A stretch of 45,097 bases of DNA from CAZXSK01 sp964642855 (GCA_964642855.1 CAZXSK010000030.1:1-45097); one strand, 5' to 3'; positions 7,576 through 17,516 are shown, numbered from the stretch's first letter. Program-made: numbers and translations. Notes: generated by a model not told the origin, from the sequence alone.

Positions 7576-8955
7576 ATGCGCACGGATGTAAAAATCGGCA
7601 TCGCAATCGGGCTGTTGGTGATGATCGTAGCTGCGATCTACTTCATCGTGTTCAGCCCGGGTGGGCAGGACCCAGCCGACCCCAACGACCGCCAGGCCTC
7701 GATGGGCCAGAAGGAACAGGACCCAGCCAGTAAGGATCCGCTGGCCCGCCGGCGCGAACCGTGGGACGACCCCATCGATCGCAGAACTCCCCCGGTGAAG
7801 CCCGAGAAGAAGGATACCACGCCCGAGAAGAAGAAAGACAACGGCGTGCTCAAGATCAACCTCGAGCCGGAGAAGAAGGACGACCCCGAGAAGAAGGCCG
7901 AGAAGAAAGATCCTCTCAAGCGGTTCGATCTCGACAACATGGTCAAGGGCGTTACCGGAGACAAGGACGACACGTCAAGCAAAGACTCCACCAAGACCAG
8001 GACCGTCAAGGTCGATACCGACGACGACATCCGCAAGCGCGAAACAGGCCGACTTCTGACCGATCCGCGCAGCCGCCCCGAGACCGTCACGCGAACCACC
8101 ACAACGACCGACGAAGACGATACGACCGAAGCCGGCTGGACCAAGCCCCGCAAGTACATCGTCAAGGAAAGCGACGACGACGGCTTCTCCGGCATCGCCA
8201 AGCGGGAATACGGCTCAGCCAAGCACTGGAGACTCATCCGGGACGCGAACCCCAGCGTTTCGTCGGTGAGCATGCGGGTGGGGCAGGAACTGATCCTTCC
8301 GCCGCCACCGAAGACGACAACGACCTCAAGGAGCGGCTCGGGAACGTCCAGGCTCGACAAGCTCGCCGAAGGCGGGAAGGTCGTCTCCGACTTTGACGGC
8401 AAGAAGTACTACGTCATCAAGAAGGGCGACAACGGCTTTTCCACTGCAGCCAAGGAAGCCTACGGCGAGGCGAAGTGGAAGTACGTCCTGGCGATCCAGA
8501 AGGCCAATCCCGAGCTCGACTCGACGTCGCTGAGAGAAGGCGACCGGGTCCTGATCCCGGATATCTCGGGCATCAAGACGAGCTCATCGGGCACGTCGGG
8601 CACCAGCAAGGCGTCCGAAGAGAACCATGGCAAGATCATCACGGGCGCCGACGGAAACAAGTACTACGTCGTGCAGAAGGGCGATAACGGCTTCTCGACG
8701 GTCGCCGAAGTCGCCTACGGGGAGGGCAAGTGGTCCTATGTCCGCGCCATCGCAGCGGCAAACCCCGATCTCGACAGCCGATCGCTCATGGCGGGCATGA
8801 AGGTCAAGGTTCCCACCAAGCCGGCCGAGGGCGCCGACCTGCCCCGACTGGTGACGACCTCCAGCGGCGGTGGCTCGACGGATTCCAGCTCCGGCGGAGG
8901 CGATTCGGACCGGCCCGACCGGCCGGACTTCTCCGACCGCCTGGACGACTATTGA
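7576..8955 (+). CDS. Membrane-anchored protein with three LysM domains
   Basis: A 459-residue protein with a short cytoplasmic start, one membrane segment (about residues 7-26) and a long linker (30-190) rich in Lys, Glu, Asp and Pro with repeated EKK runs. Three LysM-like modules follow at about 193-240, 277-325 and 363-410; each begins KY(Y/I)V and contains GF-S-A and an N-P-(D/E/S) turn. LysM binds peptidoglycan glycans, so the protein probably links the inner membrane to the wall. The ATG at 7576 has AAGGAG eight bases upstream. The C terminus is a Ser/Gly/Asp-rich tail. No enzymatic domain is visible. The next gene encodes a FlgI-like lipoprotein, also an envelope protein. Confidence 0.8.
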   Translation: MRTDVKIGIAIGLLVMIVAAIYFIVFSPGGQDPADPNDRQASMGQKEQDPASKDPLARRREPWDDPIDRRTPPVKPEKKDTTPEKKKDNGVLKINLEPEKKDDPEKKAEKKDPLKRFDLDNMVKGVTGDKDDTSSKDSTKTRTVKVDTDDDIRKRETGRLLTDPRSRPETVTRTTTTTDEDDTTEAGWTKPRKYIVKESDDDGFSGIAKREYGSAKHWRLIRDANPSVSSVSMRVGQELILPPPPKTTTTSRSGSGTSRLDKLAEGGKVVSDFDGKKYYVIKKGDNGFSTAAKEAYGEAKWKYVLAIQKANPELDSTSLREGDRVLIPDISGIKTSSSGTSGTSKASEENHGKIITGADGNKYYVVQKGDNGFSTVAEVAYGEGKWSYVRAIAAANPDLDSRSLMAGMKVKVPTKPAEGADLPRLVTTSSGGGSTDSSSGGGDSDRPDRPDFSDRLDDY

Positions 8956-8981
8956 CCTTCGCTGAGGCCCACGCGAACCTC

Positions 8982-9013
8982 AGGCCCGTTGCCAACCCGG
9001 CAGCGGGCCTTTC
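8982..9013 (+). terminator. Intrinsic terminator after the LysM gene
   Basis: AGGCCCGTTGCC and GGCAGCGGGCCT form a 12-bp stem with one G-U pair and a five-base loop, followed by TTTC, 27 bases after the stop codon. Confidence 0.7.
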
Positions 9014-9129
9014 TCATGGTAATCCGGGGCGAAAGAAACCCGCTCCCAAGGCGATGAACACTGGCTTTCCCGGGGGATTTTGGGTATATTGTTTCGCTTG
9101 TAGTCCAATCCAATGCTGAGGACCAAGCC

Positions 9130-10842
9130 ATGCTCAGACGGACGTACTCTCTGGCAGCCGCGCTGGTAGTGGGAACGCTTCTCATCGCCGGCTGCGACGG
9201 GCAGGACGACACCCCGAAAACCCGAACCGGGCTGGACGTGCCCGAACCCCTCAAGGTCGGCGCGGTCGTCAAGGACTATGCGCGCCCGATCGGCACGGGC
9301 TTCCTGCCGGTCGAAGGCTATGGGCTGGTGATCGGACTGGGAACCAAGGGCTCGCGGGAGGTGCCCGGTGCCCTGAAGGACCGCCTGACGAAATATCTCA
9401 GCCGCAACGACATTGGCTCCTGGCGTGCCGAGACGCAGGATGTTTCGCCCATGCGGGTGCTGAAGGACCTCGACACCGCGATCGTGATCGTACGCGGACA
9501 GGTCCCCCCCGGGGCGCCCAAGGGAACCCGTTTCGATATCCACGTCGAAGCCATGCCCCGCACGAACACCACCAGCCTGGATGGCGGAATCCTCATGCCC
9601 CTGGACCTGCACCTGGCCAGCGGCAACTGGAACGTCGCACGGCTCGATACCAAGGTGTGGGCCAAGGCCAGCGGGCCCATGTTCGTCAACCCGTTCCTGG
9701 ACCCCAACAACCCGCAGGAAAAGCCACTCCTGAGGCGCGGCAAGGTGATCGGCGGCGCGGTGACCACCGATTCGCGCTACATCCGCCTGCAACTGCTCAA
9801 ACAGGACTACTCCAAGGCGTACCTGATCCAGAATCGCATCAATGCACGTTTCCCCCGCCGGGACAAAGTCGCCATCGCCCGCACGGGAACCCTGGTGGAT
9901 CTGAAGGTGCCCCCCCGATACCGCGATGATTACGCCCGGTTCGTGGAGCTCGTGCTGCATCTGCCCCTGGAATACGACATCGAAGCCCAGATCCTGCGCA
10001 GCACCGAGGCCATCCAGCAGCCCGGCGCCGATCGCGAGGAGATCTCCACCATCTGGGAGGCCATCGGCAAGCAGATCGTTCCCCACGTCCAGAAGCTCTA
10101 CCACCACCGCAGCCCGATCGTGGCCTATTACGCCGCCCGCACGGGCCTGCGCCTGGGCGACCGCACGGCAGCTCCGGTACTGGTCCGCTTTGCCAGGACA
10201 GCCGATTCACCGGTGCAGATCCAGTCCATCGACGAACTGGGATACCACAGCAAGGTCTACACGGCCCTGGAAGCCCTGGAAGGCCTGCTGGATGACGAGA
10301 ACCAGCAGGTACGCCTGGCCGCCTACGAAGCGTTGATCCGGCGAGGCGACAGCACCTTGGTCCGCCGACAGCGGATTTCGGGGGGATTCACTCTGGATAC
10401 CGTCCGATCGCACGGCGACTACGTGATCTACGCCACCCAGACGCGGTCGCCGCGTATCGTGATCTTCGGGGAAGAGCTCTCGATCAAGCAGAACGTGTTC
10501 TATCGCTCGCCCGACAAGATGATCATGCTCAACTGCTCGCCGCGCGAAGACAAGGTTACCCTTCGCAGGAAGATCCCGAGAACCGGCGGCACGAGCGATC
10601 CGTTCGAGGTCGAGCGGGACGTCTGCGAAGTCGTCAAGACGCTCGGAACGCTCACGTCACCCGACGAATACGGGGAGGTCCATGGCCTGGGGCTGTCCTA
10701 CGGGCAGATCCTCACCGCGGTGGGCCAGTTGTGCAGGCGGGGAGACATCCCCGCGAAGTTCATCCTTCAGAGGCCGGAAGGAGTCCGGCAGCAGTACCAG
10801 GGCCTGCCCACGCTGGGCAGACCCGATATGCCGGGGTATTGA
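9130..10842 (+). CDS. FlgI-like (P-ring-like) lipoprotein with a HEAT-like tail
   Basis: A 570-residue predicted lipoprotein: signal peptide with lipobox LLIAGC (Cys22). Residues 35-270 resemble flagellar P-ring protein FlgI: VKDYARPIGTGFLPVEGYGL, VIGLGTKGS, DLDTAIVIVRGQVPPGAPKG, FDIHVEAMPRTNTTSLDGG. A helical region (about 300-440) with HEAT-like periodicity follows (SPIVAYYAARTGLRLGDRTA, VRLAAYEALIRRGD), then a C-terminal beta-rich domain. True FlgI is a soluble periplasmic protein of about 370 residues without a lipobox or such a tail. No flagellar genes are nearby, so I name it only FlgI-like. GAGGA lies about nine bases before the ATG. It follows a peptidoglycan-binding LysM gene. Confidence 0.75.
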   Translation: MLRRTYSLAAALVVGTLLIAGCDGQDDTPKTRTGLDVPEPLKVGAVVKDYARPIGTGFLPVEGYGLVIGLGTKGSREVPGALKDRLTKYLSRNDIGSWRAETQDVSPMRVLKDLDTAIVIVRGQVPPGAPKGTRFDIHVEAMPRTNTTSLDGGILMPLDLHLASGNWNVARLDTKVWAKASGPMFVNPFLDPNNPQEKPLLRRGKVIGGAVTTDSRYIRLQLLKQDYSKAYLIQNRINARFPRRDKVAIARTGTLVDLKVPPRYRDDYARFVELVLHLPLEYDIEAQILRSTEAIQQPGADREEISTIWEAIGKQIVPHVQKLYHHRSPIVAYYAARTGLRLGDRTAAPVLVRFARTADSPVQIQSIDELGYHSKVYTALEALEGLLDDENQQVRLAAYEALIRRGDSTLVRRQRISGGFTLDTVRSHGDYVIYATQTRSPRIVIFGEELSIKQNVFYRSPDKMIMLNCSPREDKVTLRRKIPRTGGTSDPFEVERDVCEVVKTLGTLTSPDEYGEVHGLGLSYGQILTAVGQLCRRGDIPAKFILQRPEGVRQQYQGLPTLGRPDMPGY

Positions 10843-10871
10843 CCCCGGGCATATACTACGGATAGTATATG
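10839..10871 (+). promoter_or_regulatory. smc promoter overlapping an AT-rich palindrome
   Basis: CATATACTA (10850-10858) and TAGTATATG (10863-10871) are perfect inverted repeats four bases apart, in an otherwise GC-rich gap. TTGACC (10839-10844) and TAGTAT (10863-10868) with 18 bases between make a plausible promoter whose -10 box lies in the right arm. The arrangement suggests an operator controlling smc, whose ATG is 28 bases downstream. A hairpin in the RNA is an alternative reading. Confidence 0.45.
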
Positions 10872-10899
10872 GACGCTCTGAAAAGGAACACTGCGCGCC

Positions 10900-13800
10900 A
10901 TGAAACTCAAGAAACTGATCCTGTCGGGGTTCAAGAGCTTCGCCGACCGTACTGAGTTCGAATTCGATGACGGTATCAGCGGGGTAGTCGGGCCCAACGG
11001 CTGCGGCAAGAGCAATGTCGTCGACGCCGTCAAGTGGGTCCTCGGTGAGCAATCGGCCAAGAGCCTCCGCGGCTCGGAGATGATGGACGTCATCTTCAAT
11101 GGCTCGTCCGCCCGCAGGGCCGCGGGGTCGGCCGAGGTGACCTTGGTCTTCGACAACATCCACGGTCAGTTGACCCCGCCCGAGAAGAACCTTCCCTCCA
11201 AGGACTACCAGGGCAACGTGGTGTCCGTGACGCGCAAGCTCTTCCGCTCCGGCCAGAGCGAGTACCTCATCAACAAGGTCCCCGCCAGGCTGAAGGACAT
11301 CCGCGAGATGTTTCTGGACACCGGCATCGGCAACAACGCATACGGCGTGATCGAGCAGGGGCAGGTCGAAGGGTTCCTCCAGGCCTCCCACGACGAGCGC
11401 AGGCTGATCTTCGATGAAGCCGCCGGCATCAGCAAATACAAGGCCCGCAAGAAAGAGGCCATCCGCAAGATCGAGCGGGTCGAGCAGAACCTCCTGAGGC
11501 TGGAGGACATCCTCGCCGAAGTCGAAAAGCGCCTGCGGAGCATCAAGTACCAGGCCGGCAAGGCCCGCAACTATCAGACGTATTCCCAACGGCTCAACGA
11601 GCTGCGATCGCTGCACCTGCTCGCCCGGTACCACCAGATGCGCAAACAGCGGGCCGAGCTGGAGTCCCGGCTTGACCGCGAAACTGACAGCCTCTCGGCG
11701 ATCAACGCCCGCATCCACCAGCTCGAGAGCACACGCAGCGGCACGGAGGTCGAGAGCGTCGACCTGGAGCGTGCCGCCCGCCAGCTGCAGGGAAAGGTCG
11801 CGGGCATCGGCGGGCAGATCACCTCCACCCAGCAGAAGGAAGAGATGCTCGCGGGCCGGGTCAAGGAACTCGGCGACCGGATCGTAGTGCTCTCCTCCCG
11901 GGCTGAAGAGCTTGAAGCGAAGATCGACAGCTACGAGGGCACGATTCTCGAGCGCCAGAAGGAATTCGAGCAGATCCGCAGGCAGGTGGAAACCGTCCGC
12001 GAAGAGTACGAGCGATTCCAGGCTGCCCACCGCGAGGAAGAGCTCGCCCTGGCCAAAACGTCGGCTGAGATCGAAGAGGACAAAGCCGCCACCATCGACC
12101 TGATGCGCCAGGTCGCCCAGAAGAACAACGAAGCCCAAGCCGCTGCCATTCGCAGAGAGAACCTGCAGGTCCAGAAGCAGCGCCTCGAGCATCGGGCCGG
12201 GGAGATCTCCCAGGCTCTGTCCGAAGCGACCTCCCAGCGCACCACCGCCGAGCAGCAGCTGGATGAGATCCAGCAGCGTCTTGACAAGTCGCGTCAGGAG
12301 CTTGCCGACGCCCAGGCCCGCGGCGAGGAGCTCTCGCGCGACGAGCAGGGCCTGCAGGCGTCGCTCGGCCAGGCCCGGGAACGCCGATCCGGCGTGCAAA
12401 GCCGGATCCAGGCGCTGCGGGAAATGCAGAACCGCATGGAAGGCGTCGCCAAGGGCGTGCGCAACGTGCTCCGGGCGGGAAAAGAAAACAAGGTAGACGG
12501 ATTGCTCGGCGTGTTGGGCAGCTTCGCCGATTGCGACGTAGCCGACGCCAGGCTCGTCGAAGCCGCCCTCGCCGGCGGAGACCAGCAGATCGTGCTGGAA
12601 TCCCTCTCCTCGCTCCAGCAGCAGCGGGACGCGATTCTCCAGAGCCTTGGCGACGGCGGATCCGTCGAGTTCCTCTGTCTCGATCGCGTCCCCGACGCGG
12701 AGGATCCTGGCCCTGCCGGCGACGAATCCATTCCGCATGATCGCCTGCTGGATCGTGTGCGGTATGAGCCCCGCTTCGCCGCGGCTTTCCGGCAGATCCT
12801 GGGCCGAACCTACGTGGTCGACTCGCTGGAAGAGGCTCGCCAAGCCTCAAACCGATTGTCCGGGGCGCGGTTCGTGACACGCCAGGGCGAGGTCCTCGAA
12901 GCCGACGGCCGGGTACGCTTGGGGGCAGGCAATCGGGGGGCAGGACTCATCGCCCGCCGGAGCGAACTGGCCGACCTCCAGAAGCAGGACGAATCGCTCA
13001 GTCGGCAGATCGAAACGCTCCAGCAGCAGTGTCAGCACACGCGCAGCCAGCGCACGGAGCTGGAGGAACTCCAGAAAAACCTTCGGAACAGTGTCTACCA
13101 GGCGAACACCGAACGGGTGGAGACCGAAAGCCATCTCCGCCGCCTGACCGACCGCATTGAACAGCTCGGGCGCGAGCAGCCCGTACTCTCGGCTGACCTG
13201 TCCGCCACCGACGAGGACATCGCCCGCAGCGAGCAGGTCGAAGCCTGCGCCCGCCGCCAGGCGGAGGAGCTGGAGCAGGACAACGCCCGCCGACAGGAAG
13301 AGATCCACGCTCGCAGCGAAGCCCTCGCCGAGAAGCGACGCCGACAGGAACAGCAGGCCGAGGAGATCACATCGCGCAAGGTCGCCCTTGCCCAGGCGGA
13401 GGAGAAACGCATCGGCCTGCGCGACGCGATCGAGAGTCTTCAGCGGCATCGCGACCAGATGAACGACGACCTGGCCGGGTCGCGCAGCGAGATCGAACTC
13501 AACCGCCAGCGACGCCAGGAATCCGAACAGGCCATCACCAACGCCCGCCGCGAGGTCGACGCGCTCTACCAGCAACAGGAGCAGCTTCAGGAAGAGCTCG
13601 ATGAGGTCGAGGAGTCACGCAAGGGCCTCGCCGAGAAGCTCGACGAGATCCGCACCACGCTCGGCCAGAACCGCAAGGACCACGACGAGGCTACCCAGCG
13701 CGTCAACGACACGCGCCTGCACCTCGGCGAAGCCGACGTGCGGATCGAGAACCTCATCGCCCGCGCCGCCGACGAGATGAACATGGACCTCGGCGAGCTC

Positions 13801-14523
13801 TACGAAGAGTACGAACACGACGACGAGAGAGACTGGGACGCCGTCGCAGCGGAGATCAACGAACTGCGGGGCAAGATCCAGCGGCTGGGCAACGTCAACC
13901 TCGATGCCATCACCGAACAGGAGGAGCTCGAGCAGCGGCAGCAGTTCCTTACCCAGCAGATCGAGGACGTGCGCCATTCGCAGAATCAGCTCACCGAGCT
14001 GATCCGCAAGATCAACCGCGAAAGCCAGGAGCTGTTCGTCCAGACGTTCCGCGAAGTGCGGGAGAACTTCCAGCAGCTGTTCCGCAAGCTTTTCGGCGGT
14101 GGCAAGGCGGACATCCTGCTCAGTGATCCGGACGACGTTCTGGAATCCGGCATCGACATCGTTGCCCGGCCTCCGGGCAAGGAGTTGCGGAACCTGTCGC
14201 TGCTGTCCGGCGGCGAGAAGACCCTCACGGCGCTGTCGCTGCTGTTCTCGATTTTCAAGAGCCGGCCCAGCCCGTTCTGCCTGCTCGACGAGGTCGACGC
14301 CGCCCTGGACGAAGCCAACACCGAACGGTTCGCCCGCCTGGTGCAGGAGTTCTCCGACACCAGCCAGTTCATCGTGATCACGCACGCCAAGCGGACCATG
14401 AGCATGTGCGACGTGTTGTATGGCGTGACGATGGAAGACGCCGGCGTCTCCAAGCGCATCAGCGTTCGCTTTGAGGATGCCTCGGCCCGGTTCGCCGAAC
14501 CCGCCGAAGCGGTGACTGCCTGA
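10900..14523 (+). CDS. smc: Chromosome partition protein SMC
   Basis: A 1207-residue structural-maintenance-of-chromosomes ATPase, which compacts and separates chromosomes together with ScpA and ScpB. Walker A is GPNGCGKS at residues 31-38. Long coiled coils (about 170-510 and 690-1020) flank a hinge at about 525-680 (VDGLLGVLGSFADCDVADAR, ILGRTYVVDSLEEARQ). The C-terminal head has the signature LSLLSGGEKTLTALSLLF at about 1100 and Walker B PFCLLDEVDAALDEAN at about 1125. The length is typical. The ATG at 10900 has only a weak AAGGA about 12 bases upstream. The scp genes are not adjacent. Confidence 0.97.
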   Translation: MKLKKLILSGFKSFADRTEFEFDDGISGVVGPNGCGKSNVVDAVKWVLGEQSAKSLRGSEMMDVIFNGSSARRAAGSAEVTLVFDNIHGQLTPPEKNLPSKDYQGNVVSVTRKLFRSGQSEYLINKVPARLKDIREMFLDTGIGNNAYGVIEQGQVEGFLQASHDERRLIFDEAAGISKYKARKKEAIRKIERVEQNLLRLEDILAEVEKRLRSIKYQAGKARNYQTYSQRLNELRSLHLLARYHQMRKQRAELESRLDRETDSLSAINARIHQLESTRSGTEVESVDLERAARQLQGKVAGIGGQITSTQQKEEMLAGRVKELGDRIVVLSSRAEELEAKIDSYEGTILERQKEFEQIRRQVETVREEYERFQAAHREEELALAKTSAEIEEDKAATIDLMRQVAQKNNEAQAAAIRRENLQVQKQRLEHRAGEISQALSEATSQRTTAEQQLDEIQQRLDKSRQELADAQARGEELSRDEQGLQASLGQARERRSGVQSRIQALREMQNRMEGVAKGVRNVLRAGKENKVDGLLGVLGSFADCDVADARLVEAALAGGDQQIVLESLSSLQQQRDAILQSLGDGGSVEFLCLDRVPDAEDPGPAGDESIPHDRLLDRVRYEPRFAAAFRQILGRTYVVDSLEEARQASNRLSGARFVTRQGEVLEADGRVRLGAGNRGAGLIARRSELADLQKQDESLSRQIETLQQQCQHTRSQRTELEELQKNLRNSVYQANTERVETESHLRRLTDRIEQLGREQPVLSADLSATDEDIARSEQVEACARRQAEELEQDNARRQEEIHARSEALAEKRRRQEQQAEEITSRKVALAQAEEKRIGLRDAIESLQRHRDQMNDDLAGSRSEIELNRQRRQESEQAITNARREVDALYQQQEQLQEELDEVEESRKGLAEKLDEIRTTLGQNRKDHDEATQRVNDTRLHLGEADVRIENLIARAADEMNMDLGELYEEYEHDDERDWDAVAAEINELRGKIQRLGNVNLDAITEQEELEQRQQFLTQQIEDVRHSQNQLTELIRKINRESQELFVQTFREVRENFQQLFRKLFGGGKADILLSDPDDVLESGIDIVARPPGKELRNLSLLSGGEKTLTALSLLFSIFKSRPSPFCLLDEVDAALDEANTERFARLVQEFSDTSQFIVITHAKRTMSMCDVLYGVTMEDAGVSKRISVRFEDASARFAEPAEAVTA

Positions 14524-14643
14524 TCATCTCCGCCCGGACGAATCGGCCTGTTGCCCCGCGCGAGAATCAGCCGATAGGGACACAGAGAGACAGGGATCGT
14601 CTGCGCATGCAGATGGAACACGACCCGGCCGGACCCGCTGTGC

Positions 14644-14672
14644 TTGCACGGGCACGACCCGGCGCGGATAAT
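14644..14672 (+). promoter_or_regulatory. Probable promoter of the TPR-like lipoprotein gene
   Basis: TTGCAC and GATAAT are separated by 17 bases, about 40 bases upstream of the ATG at 14714. Confidence 0.45.
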
Positions 14673-14713
14673 ACCGGCAGACCTGTGCATGCAAAAGGCA
14701 AGGAGCGTGCCTG

Positions 14714-15712
14714 ATGAAACGGAAATGGAACCTTCTCCCGGCTGCGGCGGTGCTGGCAGCCGGTGTGCTTCTGACCGGATGCGACACCAAGCCCCAGCCG
14801 CCGCGAACCGGGTGGGGCAACAAGATCGAATTCGTCGAGATCAATCCCTCCAATGCGGCGATTCTTGACGCCGCCTCGCGGATGGAAGCCGCCCGGCAGG
14901 ACTACGACTTCCGGCTGTCGGTTTTGCAGGCGTACTACGAGAAGATCGGCAACCTTGACAAGCTCCGCTGGTCCACGCGCGAGTTGGAGAACCTCCGCGA
15001 TGCGCAGACCTTCAAGTGGAAAGGCCTGCCCCCCATCGAGCCGCCTCGGGGCGAAGACGTCCAGGAGAGTGATGAACGGCTGCTCGTTGAGTTGACCGTC
15101 AGCGCACGCTCGGAATGGAAAGACGCCGTGGTCGCCACACGAGAGGCCTACGAGCAGCAGGGCAAGCCGCTGCACGCCGAGCTGATCCAGAGCGTCATCG
15201 AGCGCTACGACCCGGTCTACGTCTACATGTACTACCTCGACGCGGAAATCCCGGGCCCGGACCTGAAGCCCACCCGCGTGGCGCCCGAAGCCGACCAGCT
15301 GTACGAGCGGGCGATGGACCTTCACGAGGGAGGTAAGGGGCTGCTGCACCTGAAGCTCAATCCCGACTATGACAAACAGCGCCAAGCGCTGACGCTCTTT
15401 AAAGAGCTTGTCCGCAAGTACCCCGATTCCACGAAGATCGCACTGGCTGCCTACCGTATCGCCGAGATCTACAAGGACTACTTCCAGGAGAACGTCCGGG
15501 CCGTGCACTGGTACGAGCGAGCCTGGCAGTGGGATCCGGATATCGACCAGCCCGCGCGGTTCCAGGCCGCTACGGTCTACGACATCCGCATGCAGAACAA
15601 GGACAAGGCCGTCGAGTTGTATCGCGAGTCGATGGAGCACGACCCGTTCCGGGTGGGCAACTACGAATACGCCAAAAGCCGCATCACCGACATCACCGAA
15701 GAGCAGGACTGA
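14714..15712 (+). CDS. Lipoprotein with TPR-like helical repeats
   Basis: A 332-residue protein with a signal peptide and lipobox LLTGC (Cys23). The C-terminal half is helical with TPR-like features: LTLFKELVRKYPDSTKIALA, AYRIAEIYKDYFQENVRAVH and WYERAWQWDPDIDQPARFQA, resembling units that bring envelope proteins together. No enzymatic motif is visible. The ATG at 14714 has AAGGAG eight bases upstream and its own candidate promoter. It follows smc by 190 bp and precedes a DUF4159 protein. I do not recognise a named family beyond TPR-like. Confidence 0.75.
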   Translation: MKRKWNLLPAAAVLAAGVLLTGCDTKPQPPRTGWGNKIEFVEINPSNAAILDAASRMEAARQDYDFRLSVLQAYYEKIGNLDKLRWSTRELENLRDAQTFKWKGLPPIEPPRGEDVQESDERLLVELTVSARSEWKDAVVATREAYEQQGKPLHAELIQSVIERYDPVYVYMYYLDAEIPGPDLKPTRVAPEADQLYERAMDLHEGGKGLLHLKLNPDYDKQRQALTLFKELVRKYPDSTKIALAAYRIAEIYKDYFQENVRAVHWYERAWQWDPDIDQPARFQAATVYDIRMQNKDKAVELYRESMEHDPFRVGNYEYAKSRITDITEEQD

Positions 15713-15907
15713 CAACGGCGGTTGAGTTCAGGTAAGCGGGCGGCCCGGTCGGGGTCGTCCGCTTCGCTGCGCCCGAAGCCCGGCGTGCTCAGCGGAATTG
15801 CCAACACTCCCGGGCCAATTCAGACGTTATACTTACCGAGAGGTAATCGAACGCGGGATCCGATGTGGACAGGTCCGCCCCTGATCCGGGGAGATGGGAG
15901 AACCGCA

Positions 15908-17455
15908 ATGAAGACCAAGCCTGCAGTCCTGACGCTGATTGCTGTGATGGCAGCCAATCTGCTGGCCGCGGCCGTGCCGGCGATCGCGGAGTTCGAGAAC
16001 CCCAAGGCCAAGCCCCCCAAGGCCAAACCGCACCGCCGCAGTGCAGCGGAGGGCATTCCCCCCTTGCCCCTGCCTGCCACGCCCATCCGCCGGACCGAGC
16101 GCAAGCGTCAGCCCGCCCCGCCTGCTTTGGTGGGGATGATCCAGTTCGCCGACACGCAGTTCCGCATCGTCAACGGCAAGCGGCAGCGTGTCGAGCTGTA
16201 TCCCACCACCCAGGTGGACATCGAGCGGCTGATGAAGTACGCCAACCACCGCCTGAAGATCCGCTATCGGTACGTATCGACCACGCTGGAAAAGTTCTCC
16301 TGGGACCCCGCCGAGATGCCCCTGTTGTACCTCACCGGCTGGACCGACATGCCGCGATTCTCCCAAGGCATGCTCAAGAAGCTCAGGCGATACCTCTACG
16401 ACGGCGGCACGCTGGTGCTGCACGCCCAGTGCGGTCGGCCCGAGTTCCAGAAGGCAGCCACGCGCGAGATCGCCCGCCTGTTCCCGGCCGACTCCAACGA
16501 CGCCCGCGAGCTGGTGACGCTGGATACCGACTCGCCGATTTACCATTCGTTCTTCGACATGAATCGCCAGGTCCGCATCCGTAAGGGCACCGAGGAGATC
16601 AAGAAGATCGAGAAGCCCCTTCTCCAGGGGGTGTACCTCGGCTGCAGGCCGGCGATCATCTACTCGCCGATCGATCTGAACTGCAGCTGGGATATCGAGA
16701 AGAATCCCATCAAGGGCGGGCTGCTGTACCACCAGGACGACGGGCTGATGCTCGGGGTGAACATCGTGGCTGCGACGCTGGCGAACTTCCAGTATGCCCG
16801 GTCCTGGGGCAGCGAGAAGAAGTATCCCGAAGCGGACCGCAATACCCGCGATCAGCTCGTGATCGCCCAGCTCAAACACGACGGCGACTGGGACCCCACC
16901 CCCCATGCGATCCCGAACCTCGTGAAGTACATCCAGAAGAACACGACGCTGAACGTGAAATTCGAGCGCGAAGTCGTCAGCCTCGACACGGCCGACGTCT
17001 TCAAGCACCCCGTGCTGTACATGGTCGGCCAGCGGGACTTCACCTTCTCCGACGCGCAGCTCGCGCGGCTGCGGAAGTACCTCAACTCCGGGGGAGTGCT
17101 GATCGTCGACGCCGCGGCGGGACGGGTCGCGTTCAACAAGGCCTTCCGTCGGGAGATTGCCCGGGTTCTGCCCGAGCGAAAGCTGGAGGCCATCGATACG
17201 GATTCCGCCCTCTACAAGATGCCCAACAAGATCCGCACGGTGGAGTACACCCCGGCTGTCAAGGCCAACCAGCCGAAGCTCAACACGCCCTCGCTGGAGG
17301 GGATCGCGATTGATGGTCAGCTTGGAGTGATCTACTCTCCGCTGAGTCTTTCGACCGGATGGGAGCAGCTTGGGTATCCCTACGCCCGGGGCTACGCCGA
17401 CGAGGATGCGATTCGTCTGGGCGTGAACCTCTTTGCCTACGCCCTGACGCACTGA
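15908..17455 (+). CDS. Exported protein with two DUF4159 domains
   Basis: A 515-residue protein with a signal peptide (MKTKPAVLTLIAVMAANLLA, cleavage near AIA-E) and a Pro/Lys-rich linker. DUF4159-like domains lie at about 73-300 and 315-510. Each has the family's features: a QF(R/D)-type start, a strand such as MPLLYLTGWTDMPRFS or HPVLYMVGQRDFTFSD, then LRRYLYDGGTLVLHAQCG or LRKYLNSGGVLIVDAAAG. DUF4159 has unknown function and a flavodoxin/glutaminase-like fold is often suggested. The ATG at 15908 is chosen because it has GGGAG seven bases upstream and gives a signal peptide; an in-frame ATG 15 codons earlier would not. Confidence 0.8.
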   Translation: MKTKPAVLTLIAVMAANLLAAAVPAIAEFENPKAKPPKAKPHRRSAAEGIPPLPLPATPIRRTERKRQPAPPALVGMIQFADTQFRIVNGKRQRVELYPTTQVDIERLMKYANHRLKIRYRYVSTTLEKFSWDPAEMPLLYLTGWTDMPRFSQGMLKKLRRYLYDGGTLVLHAQCGRPEFQKAATREIARLFPADSNDARELVTLDTDSPIYHSFFDMNRQVRIRKGTEEIKKIEKPLLQGVYLGCRPAIIYSPIDLNCSWDIEKNPIKGGLLYHQDDGLMLGVNIVAATLANFQYARSWGSEKKYPEADRNTRDQLVIAQLKHDGDWDPTPHAIPNLVKYIQKNTTLNVKFEREVVSLDTADVFKHPVLYMVGQRDFTFSDAQLARLRKYLNSGGVLIVDAAAGRVAFNKAFRREIARVLPERKLEAIDTDSALYKMPNKIRTVEYTPAVKANQPKLNTPSLEGIAIDGQLGVIYSPLSLSTGWEQLGYPYARGYADEDAIRLGVNLFAYALTH

Positions 17456-17516
17456 TCCGGCGGGGGGCGGCCAAACCCGGGGGGATTGGCTCAGAATACC
17501 GCCATTCGGCCTGCGC

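Noticed and set aside
5889..7601. Minus-strand 570-codon frame over ackA.
   Set aside because: Shadow of acetate kinase, whose motifs are unambiguous on the plus strand.
10657..12843. Minus-strand 728-codon frame over smc.
   Set aside because: Leu-rich antisense of the SMC coiled coil; no independent evidence.
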